Origin: Vanilla planifolia
Lineage: Eukaryota > Streptophyta > Magnoliopsida > Asparagales > Orchidaceae
Reading direction: 5' to 3'
NCBI GenBank assembly: GCA_023846275.1
Contig: JAIUJO010000236.1
Coordinates: forward strand, 382,001-446,000
Length of the DNA stretch: 64,000 nucleotides
This document shows, one piece after another, positions 51,401 through 60,586 of the stretch; positions within the stretch are counted from its first letter, which is position 1; each line of letters starts with the position of its first letter. The position numbers and the translations under genes are program-made. Under the pieces are notes generated by a model that did not search any database, was not told where the DNA came from, and saw only the letters and a list, made by a program, of their open reading frames with translations.

Positions 51401-52847
51401 CTAGGCTAGAGTTTTGTGGAGTTGAAAAGAGTACAATATAGAAGAGTAGAGCTAGGTTTGGCTAGGCTAGGTTAGAGTGGAGTAGAGTTGAGTAGAGTAG
51501 AGTAGAGTATAGTAGAGTAGAATAGAGTTGAGTAGAGTAGAGCAGTGTAAAGTATAGTAGGGTTAGGTTGGGCTAAGCTATGCTATGCAAGGTTAGGCCA
51601 GAGTAGAGTAGAGTAGAGTAGTATAAAGTAGAGTAGAGTAGGGCTAGGTTGGGCTAGGGTAGGCTAGAGTATAGTAGAATAGAGTAGAGTAGAGTAGTGT
51701 AAAGTAGAGAAGAGTATAGCAGAGTAGTATATAGCATAGTAGAGCAAAGAAGAGTATGGTAGAGCAGATAAGAATAGAGTAGAGCAAGGTTAGGCTAACC
51801 TAAGCTTGAGTAGAATTAAGTAGAGTAGAATAATGTATAGCTATGTTTTGCTCGACTAGGCTAGGCTGAACTTGGCTAGAGTATACTGGAGTAGAGAAGA
51901 GTAGAGTAGAGCTGTGCAGAGCAAAGCAGAGTGGAGCTCAGTAGAGAAGGCCAAAGTAGAGTCGAGCAGAGTGTAGAAGAGTAGAGTAGAATAGAGTCAA
52001 GGAGAGCAAAGCTAAGTTAGGCTAGGATAGAATAGAGTAGAGTAGAGTAGAGCATAGCTAGGTGATGTTAGGTTAGGTTAAGTTAGGCTAAGCTAGGCTA
52101 AGCTAAGCAAGGCTATACTAGATTAGTAGAGTAGAGTAGAGTAAAGTAGAGTAGAGTAAGTTTAAGCTAAGGTAAGTTAGCCTAGCTTATGTTAGGCTAG
52201 AGTAGAGTAGGGTAGAGTAGAGCAGAGTAGAGTAGAGCAGAGCAGAGTTGAGTAAAGTAGAGTAGAGTAGAGAGAGCATAGTATAATAGAGCAAGTAGAG
52301 CAGAATAGTGTAGAGCAGAGGAAAGGAGAGTAGAGCAGGGAAAAGAAACAAAGAGTAGAGCATAGTAGAGTAGAATAGAGTGGAGGAGAGTCAAGTTATG
52401 TTAGGAAAGGCTAAGTAGAGTAGAGTAGATTAGAGTAGAGCAGTTTGGACTAATGTATAGTTGAGCTAGGTTAGGAAAGGGTAGGCTTGGCTAAGATAGG
52501 TAAGGCTAAGCTAGGCTAGAGTAGAGTAAAGTAGAGCTAATTTAGGCTAAGCTCTAGAGTAGAGTAGAGTAGAGTAGATTAAAGCACAAAAGAGTAGAGT
52601 AGTATAGAGTAGAGTAGATTAAAGAAGATTAGGGTAGGGTAAAGTAGAGTATAGCAGTGTAGAGTTAGGTTAGGCAAGGTTAAGATAAGCTAGGCTAAGT
52701 TAGAGTAGAGTAGAGTAGAGTAAAGTAGAGCTTGGTTAGGCTAGGCTAGTTTAGGATAAAGCAGAGTAGAGTAGAGAAGAGTAGAGTAGAGTGGAGTAGA
52801 CTAGAGTTGAGTATAGTAGAGTAGAGTAGAGAAGAGTAGAATAGAGT

Positions 52848-52876
52848 AAAGGGGAGGAGAGGAGAGGAAAGAAGAG
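52848..52876 (+). repeat. Short homopurine island
   Basis: Twenty-nine A/G-only bases containing GGGGAGGAGAGGAGAGG. Confidence 0.72.
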
Positions 52877-53842
52877 TAGATTAGAGTAGAGTAAAGCAGA
52901 TAGAGTAGAGTAGAGTAGAGTAGAGAAGAGAAGAGTATAGCAGAGTAGAGTAGGGCATAGTAGAGTAGATCAGAGCATAGAAGTGTTATGTTAAGTTAGT
53001 ATAGGCTAGGCTAGATTAGAGTATAATAGAGTTGGGTAGAGTAGAGCAGAGCTAACCTAGGTTAAGTTAAGCTTGATAAGCTAAGCTAAGGTTAGGCTTG
53101 GCTAGCTAGGTTAGTGTATAGTAGAGTAGAGTAAAAGAATAGAGCAGAGTATGGTAGAGCAGAGCTAGGATAGTCTAGGCTATGTTAGGCTTGGCTAACT
53201 AGGCTAGCATATAATAAAGTAAAGTAGAGTGTAATATAAAAGTATATGGTGGAGTAGAGTACAATAGAGTAATGTAAAGTAGAGTAGAGCAGAGTAGAGT
53301 GGAGCATAACAGAGTAGAGTAGAGTAGAACAGAGCACAGAAGAACAGAACTAAGTTAGGCAAGGCTAGGCTAGACTAGGTCAGGATAGTCTCGGATCGTG
53401 TAGAATAGAGTAGAGCAAAATAGAGTATAATAAAATAAAATAGAGTAAAGTAGAGTTGAGTAGAGCTGAGCTAGGTTAGGTTAGGCTAGGCTATGCTAAG
53501 CTAAGCTAGGCTAGGCTGGAGTAGGAGAGTAGAGTATAGTAGAGCTAGGTTAGGCTAGGTAAGGTAAGGTAAGGCTAGTCTAGGCTAGAATAAAGTAAAA
53601 TAGAGTAGAGTAGAGTAGAGTAGAATAGAGTTGAGTAGAGTAGTGTAGACTAGAGTAGAGTTGAGAAGAGCAGAGAAGGGAAGAGCAAAGTAGGCAGAAT
53701 AGAGTAGAGTAAAGCAAAGTAGAGCTTTGTTAGGCTAAGCTAGGCTGGGTTAGCCTAGAATAGAGTTAAGAAGAGTAGAACGAGGTTAGGCTAGGCTAGA
53801 TTAGAGTAGAGTAGAATAGAATAGAGTAGAGTAGAGTAGAGT

Positions 53843-53896
53843 AGAGAAGAGGAGAGGGGAGGGGAGGAGAGGAGAGTAAAGGAGAGGAGAGGAGAG
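53843..53896 (+). repeat. Homopurine island pair with G-rich core
   Basis: Thirty-four purines (53843-53876), one T, then nineteen purines. The core GAGGGGAGGGGAGGAG has G-runs of four, four and two. It closely resembles the island at 46854-46904. Confidence 0.8.
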
Positions 53897-55587
53897 TCGA
53901 ATACACTAGAGTAGAGAAGTGCAGAGCAAAGTAAAGTAGGGTAGAGTAGAGAAGAGAAGAGTTGAGTATAGAAGAGTAATGTAGAGTAGAGAAAAGTAGA
54001 GTATAGTAAAGCTAGGTTAGGTTGAGCTAGGTTAGGCTAGGTAGAGTAGAATAGAGTAGAGTAAAGTAGAGTAGAATAGAGTTGAGCTAGGATAGGTTAG
54101 GTTAGGCTAGGCTTTGCTAGGCTAAGCTATTCTAGAGTAGAGTAATAGAGTTGAGTGTAGTAGATTAGAGCAAGGTTAAGCTAGGTTAGATTAGGCTTGG
54201 CTAGGCTAGGTTAGGTAGAGTAGAGTAAAGTAGACTAGAGTAGAGTAGAGTACAGTAGAGTAGAGGAGAGTAAAGTAGAGTTGAGTAGAGTAGAGATAAG
54301 TACGATATACTAGAGTATCATAGAACAGAGTAGAGTAGAGAAGATTAGAGTAGAGAGGAGTAGAGTACAGGTGAGCTAGGTTAGGCATGGCTAGGTAAGG
54401 CTAGGCTAGGATAGGCTAGGCTAGAGTAGTATAGAGTAGAGTAGATTGAACTAGATTAGAGTATAGTAGAGCTGGGTTAAGTTAGGCTAAGCTATTCTAG
54501 GCTTGGATAAACAAGGCTAAGAAAGACTAGGCTAGGCTAGGCTAGCCTAAACTAGGCTAGAGTAGGATAGTAGGGAGAGTAGAGTAGGTTAGGGGAGGCA
54601 AGGTAAGGCTAGGCAAGGCTTGACTAGAGTAGAGTAAAATATAATGGAGTAGAGTAGAGCAGAGTAGAATAGAGCATAGAAGAGCAGAGCATAGTAGAGT
54701 AGAGTAGAGCAAGGTATGCTAGACTAGAGTAGAGTAGAGCTTAAGTTAGGCTAGAGTAGAGTAGGGTAGAGTAGAGTAGATTAGAGTAGAGTAGAGGTGA
54801 GTAGTGTAGAGCAGACAAGTGTAGAGTAGAGTAGAGTAGAGCTAGGTTAAGTTAGGCTAGGCTAGGCAAGGTTAGGTTTTGGAAGGCGAGGCTATTCAAG
54901 TTTAGGTTAGAGTAGAGTCGAGTAGAGCAGAGTAGAACTAGAATAGGCTAGGTTAGAGTATAATAGAGTAGAATAGAGTGGAGTAGAGTAGATAAGAGCT
55001 AAGTAGAGTAGAGCAGAATAGAGCAGAGTGGTGCAGAGTAGAGCAGAGTAGAGCAAGACAGAGTAGAGTAGAGTAGAGTAAAGTAGAGCAAAGTTAGACT
55101 AGGTTAGGCTAGGATAGTCAAAGCTAAATAGAGTAGAGTATTGTAGAGTTGGTAAAGTAGATTTGAGTAGAGCTAGGTTGGGCTAGACTAGGAAAGAGTA
55201 TAATAGAATATCATAGAGTAGAGAAGAGTAGAGTAGAGTAGAGCAAAGTAGAGCAGAGTAGTTTAGAGCAGAGCAAAGTTTAGCTAGGCTAAACAAGGCT
55301 TGGTTAAAGTAGAATGGAGTAGAATAGAGTAGAGTATGGTTAAGTAGAGTAGATTAGAGCAAAGTTAGGTTAAGTTAGACTAGGCAAGGCTAAGTTAGAG
55401 TAGAGTATAATAGAGTAGAGTATAGTAGAGTAAATTAGAGTAGAGTAGAGTTGACTAAAGTAGAGTAGCATTAGGATAGGCAAAGAAAGTTTATGTTAGG
55501 CTAGAGTATGGTATGGTAGAGCTAAGTTAGGCTAAGCTAGTCTAGGCTAAACTAGGCTTGAGTAGAGTAGAGTTGAGAAGAGCAGAG

Positions 55588-55592
55588 CATAG
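55588..55592. repeat. Target site duplication, left copy (CATAG)
   Basis: CATAG directly precedes the left LTR (TGATGTAAATC) and is repeated at 63890-63894 directly after the right LTR. Five bases is the usual copia target duplication. Removing the element plus one copy joins GAGCAGAG-CATAG to TAGAGTAGAG in correct pentamer register, which confirms both the LTR ends and the insertion site. Confidence 0.95.
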
Positions 55593-57284
55593 TGATGTAA
55601 ATCGTGTGAGAACAACGCACAAGAGGGGAGGGGTGAATTGTGCTTTTCACTAAAATTTAGATTTTGAAAAATCTTTCAATTAAAAACGTTTGTAAATAAA
55701 TTGTGAAATAAAAACGAAAAATGCAATAATAAGACAAGCAAAAAAAAGACAAAGATTTTTAGGTGGTTCGGCCAAACCCTTGCCTACATCCACCCCCGAT
55801 CAACCCGATCGGGCTTCCACTAACCACTCCCTTTTGCCGAAGCCGGTAGGGGTAAACCAAGTACAACCGGTGCTCCAACGAGACACCAAAAATCCGAACA
55901 AATCCGGCTACAATAATGCATACAATTTTTACAATAGCAATGCATACAAAAATCCTACACCTTTAATTTCTCAAAGCAAAATGGCACAACTAAATGTTAC
56001 CGAATGATGCAATGAAATGTGGAAGAAAGCTATTGAAATTTGAGAAGAAGGTTGAGCCCGTAGCTCCCACAAGTATGACAATTGTTGCTCTCAGTTTTGG
56101 CCTTTTTTCGTAGTTTTTGAATATCTTTGCAAGTGGATTCATCAAATCTATAAATTGTAAGATGTCCTATATATATAGTCCACCAAAAAGCAATTCCAAA
56201 CGGCTAGAAAAACGGAAAAAAGAAACCGGAAAATAGCCGTTGCTGGAAACCTGAAAAGGAAAGCAGCAGCCGTCCGATCCCACTTCAAGAATGGACGGCT
56301 GGATGAACTTCATGGCTTGATCTTCTCTAGACCGTCTGATCCGGGCGGACTTGATCTGAACCATTGGATCCCACGCGCTGAACGAATGGCGCTGATTAAA
56401 CAGCCGTTCGAAATTACTCTCGCCCGTTGGATCTGGGCGGGCTTGATCTCCGCCTTTGGATCCTGCGCGCTGTTATAAGGTGGGATTTTTAGTCCCACAC
56501 TGCAGATTGCAATTTTGCACAGCGCTTTATAATAGATTTGCACCGTTTAACCCACGAGCCACTTTGGGGCTGGCTCCCCCCCTCCTTGACCGGGATTTCA
56601 TCACCCAGTTCGGGTTGACATAGCCATGCACTGTTCTTTGACCGTTGACCGCGCTGAAGTTAACTTAGCCGAGCTCCTCTCGGCAGGCTTGGCTTAGCCA
56701 GGCACTGTTCCGTTGACTGTTGACCAGGGCTAGCCGAGCTGCTCTCGGTGGTCTTTGGGCGGGCTTTGCTCGCCCCTTTCGGGTCAACCAAATTTTTATA
56801 ATTTTTTTATTTCTAAAAGGCCTGGACGGGCTATTTTGACGCCGGGTCGACCCGCCCATGCTACAGTACATTTTCCCGAGACTTTTACTGTTTTAGGGTA
56901 TTTTTGACGAATTTTTTAGCCACAAATTTGAATATAAGTGTATAAAAATAATTTTATATTCTTATAGTATTATAAGTTAATTAAGTGGCTATGAAAAGAA
57001 ATTCGTAAAAAACGATTCCAAAATAATATTAAAAAATCAAATACCCATGTCTATCCATTTTGTCAAATATGCTTGGCCCAAAAATGAAAATTCATTATTA
57101 AATAATTTTATAATATTTTTAAATGTTAATACTACTAGTGTGCCACATAATCTTAAGGTTTTGACATATCAAATTCAAGAGAAATAAAAAGAAATTTAAT
57201 TATAAAACATCTTGCGCATGTCTCAAAAATTCCTTCAGTAATAAATAGCTTGGTTTTGTAATTATCACATCAAAGGGTACAACA
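55593..57284 (-). repeat. 3' LTR (left copy), about 1692 bp
   Basis: Begins TGATGTAAATC and ends GGGTACAACA on the plus strand, giving TG...CA ends. It matches 62197-63889 throughout at about 98.3%. Read on the minus strand, U3 holds a W-box cluster (56586-56787) and a TATA-like box (56168-56179). Two 49-bp imperfect direct repeats (56332-56380 and 56424-56472) share the order CCGT-TG-GATC, GGGCGG-CTTGATCT, TTGGATCC, GCGCGCTG. An inverted repeat GCCGTCC/GGACGGC spans 56269-56299. A plus-strand open frame at 55780-56007 recurs in the other LTR and is incidental. Confidence 0.95.
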
Positions 57285-57449
57285 ATCTCCCCCTTGATGA
57301 TTACAAAACCAAAGCTAAAAAACAAATAAAAAAATGAAGCATTAAAGTAACAATAACAATCATGGATTATAATATGGCTTCCCCTGAATCCTAGCCTATA
57401 CTCCCCCTGAATCCTAGCTCATCACTCATCACTCTCCCCCTTTTTGTAA
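57285..57449 (-). other. Polypurine tract region with repeated tracts
   Basis: The tract abutting the 3' LTR reads AAGGGGGAGAT on the minus strand (57285-57295), where plus-strand DNA synthesis would be primed. A second, near-identical tract (AAAAAGGGGGAGAG) lies at about 57431-57445, and further AGGGGGAGT/AGGGGAAG copies flank a direct repeat CCCCTGAATCCTAG (about 57383 and 57404, plus strand). Multiplied polypurine tracts are a reported hallmark of Sireviruses, which supports the lineage call. The rest is A/T-rich with no gene. Confidence 0.85.
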
Positions 57450-60400
57450 TCACTCAAAGGGGTTAATGACACCTAAACTCAAACGAAGTCTATGAAACAC
57501 ATCCGTAGGCAATGGTTTGGTAAAAATATCAGCCATTTGAGCGGAAGATGGGACAAATGACAGTTGAATTTCTTTCTTCTGCACATGCTCTGTAATAAAA
57601 TGATATCTAAGCTCTATATGTTTGGTTCTTGAATGTTGAACCGGATCCTTTGATAGACAAATTGCACTTGAATTGTCACAGAAAATTGGAAACTGACTAA
57701 ATTCTAAGCCGTAATCTAAAAGTTGTTGTTTAATCCATAGTACTTGAGCAACACAACTACCTGCAGCAATGTACTCTGCCTCTATTGTTGATAATGCCAC
57801 ACAATTTTGTTTTCTACTGGCCCAAGAAATTAGTGAACCACCAATCAATTGACACATGCCAGAGGTACTCTTCCTATCAGTCTTGCTGCCAGCAAAGTCA
57901 GCATCTGTGTAGGCTATTAAATCAAATCCAGACTCACATCTAGGGTACCATAAGCCTAGAGTCTTAGTACCTATAAGATACTTAAAGATATGCTTGATTG
58001 CTTGTAGGTGTGATTCCTTAGGATTTGCTTGAAATCTTGCACATAAACCTACACTAAACACAATATCAGGTCTACTCGCTGTAAGATATAGTAATTATCC
58101 AATCATTCCTCTAAATAGTTTTGTGTCAATGGACTTCCCAGTTTCATCTTTACTTATAATAGTACTTGTGCTAATAAGAGTTTTTCTTGACTTCATGCTT
58201 TCAAAACCAAATTTCTTAAGCAAACCAATCAAGTATTTGGTTTGAGAAATAAAAATTCCTTCACTTGTTTGCTTTACTTGAAGTCCAAGGAAGAAGGTTA
58301 ATTCTCCCATCATACTCATTTCAAACTCATTCTTCATTAAATCTGCAAATTTCATGCACATCTCTACATTAGAAGCTCCAAATATTATATCATCTACATA
58401 TACTTGACATACTAGTTGACCTTCAGTTGAATTCTGTACAAATAAGGTATTATCTATCTTACCCCTATGAAATCCATTCGAAGTAAGAAAAATACACAAT
58501 CTTTCATACCATGCTCTTGGAGCTTGTTTCAATCCATAAAGAGCTTTCTTAAGTTTGTATACATGATCTAACTTATCATGTATCTCAAATCCAGGAGGTT
58601 GCTCAACATAAACCTCTTCATTTATATATCCATTCAAAAATGCACTATTAACATCCATTTGGTATAATTTAAACCCTTTGTGACATGCATAAGCAAGTAA
58701 AAGTCTAATAGCTTCAAGTCTTGCCACAGGAGCAAATGTCTCATCCACATCTACTCCTTCTATCTGACAATAGCCTTTTGCTACTAACCTAGCTTTATTT
58801 CTAATAACTTCACCATTCTCATCTACCTTGTTTTTGAAAACCCATTTTGTACCAATGATTGTTTTGTCATTTGGCCTTGGTACAAGATCCCATACTTGAT
58901 TTCTCTCAAATTGTACTAACTCATCATTCATTGCAGCAATCCAAGACTCATCTTCAAATGCACTTTCTACAAAACTTGGTTCAACATTTGACACGAATGC
59001 TGCATGATTAAATGAACTTCTAGTTCTAATATTCTCTTTTAAATCTCCAATAATCAATTCACTAGGATGATCCTTAGAATATCTCAATTGCTTCTCAATC
59101 TCACTATCATCTTTTATTGGTTCTTCAACCTTAGCTATATCATCCAATTTATCTTCTTCAAGACATAAGTCCTCAAATTCATCAAGTAGATCTATTTGAT
59201 GATGACTATGAGATGCCTCACTAAGAGATTCATCAAACTTAACATGAATTGTCTCTTCAACAACTAGTGTTCTCTTGTTGTATACTCTAAACGCTCTACT
59301 AGAAAGTGAATATCCTAGAAAAATCCCTTCATCAGACTTGGCATCAAACTTATCAAGGTCTCTTTTTCCATTATTTAAAATGAAACATTTACATCCAAAC
59401 ACATGAAAATGAGCTACCTTGGGCTTCTTGCCATAAATCAACTCAAAAGGAGAAATTTCTAACAAAGGTCTACATATGACTCGATTAAATACATAACAGG
59501 CAGTGTTAACTGCTTCAGCCCAAAAATATTTGGGAACATTATACTCGTTTAGCATGCACCTTGCGGCATCAAGCAAGGTCCTATTCTTTCTCTCAACTAC
59601 GCCATTTTGTTGAGGAGTCCTAGGTGAAGAAAAAGTATGAAACACTCCATTTTTAACACAATATTCATCAAATAATTCATTCTTAAATTCTCCTCCATTA
59701 TCACTCCTAATAGAGATCAACCTAACTTCATGTTCTTTTTCAATTCTTGTAATAAGACTTACAAATTTTTCAAATACTTCACTCTTCTTTCTAACAAAAA
59801 GAACCCAAGTAAATCTAGTAAAATCATCTACAATTACTAACCCATACTTGCTTCCACCTAGACTTTTTGGATGAATAGGACCAAATAAGTCTAAGTGAAT
59901 AAGTTCTAAAGGTTTACAAGTAGTGATGTCCTTAAGAGGCTTAAAACTTTCCTTTGTTTGTTTTCCTAATTGACATGGGCCACATAAATGATCACTTAAC
60001 TGACTAAGATTTGGTAGACCTCTAACCACATCAAACTTCATGATTTTTTTAAAAGATGACTTTCCTAAGTGACAAAATCTTCTATGCCATAAAGTAGAAT
60101 TACTGTCTTGTGAAGTAAGACACTCAAGTCCACTATTCTTGACCATGTGTAAAAATAAAACATAAGTGTTATCTTTTCTACATCCTATAACAAGAGGAAG
60201 ATTATCCTTGCTAATAATGCATTCATGTTTATTAAATAAAACTGTAAAATTCGAATCACATAATTGGCTAATACTAAGAAGATTGTACCTTAAATCTTGT
60301 ACAAGAAGGACCTTTCTTATGGATGTATGTGAGTTGCCCACAGTTCCAATTCCAATCACTTTCTTCTTGGAGTTGTCACCAAGAGTAACTTCACCACCAT

Positions 60401-60476
60401 CATAGCTCTTCAAGTGGATGAATAAAGATGCATCTCCAGTCATGTGTCTTGAGCATCCACTATCCAAGTACCACAT
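57450..60476 (-). pseudogene. pol: copia pol region (protease, integrase, reverse transcriptase, RNase H), lightly broken
   Basis: The domains run in copia order. Aspartic protease has [13 protein letters not shown] near the start (about 60476-60250); it would cut the polyprotein. The integrase zinc finger is HHCC type ([10 protein letters not shown], then CGPCQLGK), followed by a core with D (LDLFGP), D (IRSDNGGEF) and E (GVVERKN), the last two spaced 35 residues apart (about 59910-59430); integrase inserts the DNA copy. Reverse transcriptase shows [22 protein letters not shown] and the catalytic YVDD (about 58920-58095). RNase H shows TDADFAGSKTDRKSTSG, STIEAEYIA, a CDN motif and ADIFTKPLP (about 58061-57450). 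All catalytic motifs are recognisable, so decay is slight; the element as a whole has about two or three breaks. Expression, if any, would be as a Gag-Pol polyprotein from the right LTR. Confidence 0.93.
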
Positions 60477-60586
60477 GCCTTCCCCGGTCCTTGAAGGAAA
60501 GCATGCCTACACCACATAATTAAACGTTACATTTAGGGACCCAAACCCTTTTGGGTCCACTTGTTTTAATTTGATCATTATGTAAG

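Larger units (their letters stand above)
1..55592 (+). repeat. Degenerate GAGTA/GGCTA pentamer satellite array
   Basis: The whole stretch is built from two related five-base units, GAGTA and GGCTA (often GGTTA), sharing the frame G-N-N-T-A, about 11,000 units in all. Runs of GAGTA (tens to over 100 bp) alternate with shorter GGCTA/GGTTA blocks. Common one-base variants are GAGCA, AAGTA, GAATA, GTGTA and GGATA. Most differences are substitutions; single-base register slips also occur. The orientation is the same from end to end, so the plus strand is purine-rich and G far exceeds C. The longest perfect GAGTA run I found is about 58 bp (34369-34426). No transposon, gene or unique spacer over 300 bp interrupts it. 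The array continues beyond the left edge. I do not recognise it as a named satellite. Apart from the sub-features listed separately, I see nothing else in it. Confidence 0.97.

Noticed and set aside
900-54388. Dozens of minus-strand open frames of 60-114 codons rich in LLYST, LLCS and LAKPNLA
   Set aside because: They are products of the pentamer satellite: every minus frame of (TACTC)n is open and gives the same peptide. They begin and end at chance variants and TAGCC blocks, show no domain or codon structure, and overlap one another in different frames.
1-55592. Telomere-like TTAGG/TTAGGC words
   Set aside because: GGTTAGGCTAGG resembles TTAGG (arthropod) or TTAGGC (nematode) telomere units, but TTAGG occurs mostly singly as the second unit of a block, never as a long perfect array, and no plant-type TTTAGGG array is present.
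1-55592. Assembly or read-error origin of the degeneracy
   Set aside because: Most unit differences are substitutions, and rare variants are shared between duplicated segments (e.g. GGGTTGAAGAGAGAAGAAG at 26491 and 28399). Random long-read error would give mostly unshared indels. Array length could still be misassembled; only read coverage can settle that.
1-55592. CRISPR-like alternation of repeats and spacers
   Set aside because: Neither the GAGTA runs nor the GGCTA blocks have constant length or unique spacers, and the sequence is clearly plant nuclear satellite.
55780-56007. Plus-strand 75-codon open frame, repeated at 62384-62611
   Set aside because: It lies inside both LTRs antisense to the element, has no recognisable domain, and is duplicated only because the LTR is duplicated.
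56167-56871. Minus-strand open frames of 65-77 codons in the left LTR (and 62915-63103 in the right)
   Set aside because: They fall in U3 promoter sequence, overlap each other and match no known protein. They are chance frames in a GC-rich LTR.
55596-57284. LTR start at 55596 (TGTAAATC) instead of 55593
   Set aside because: Both LTRs also share TGA before it, and only a start at 55593 gives a perfect 5-bp target duplication (CATAG) with the satellite in register.
57285-57449. Envelope-like third gene expected in some Sireviruses
   Set aside because: Only about 165 bp separate RNase H from the 3' LTR, filled with polypurine tracts; there is no room for such a gene.
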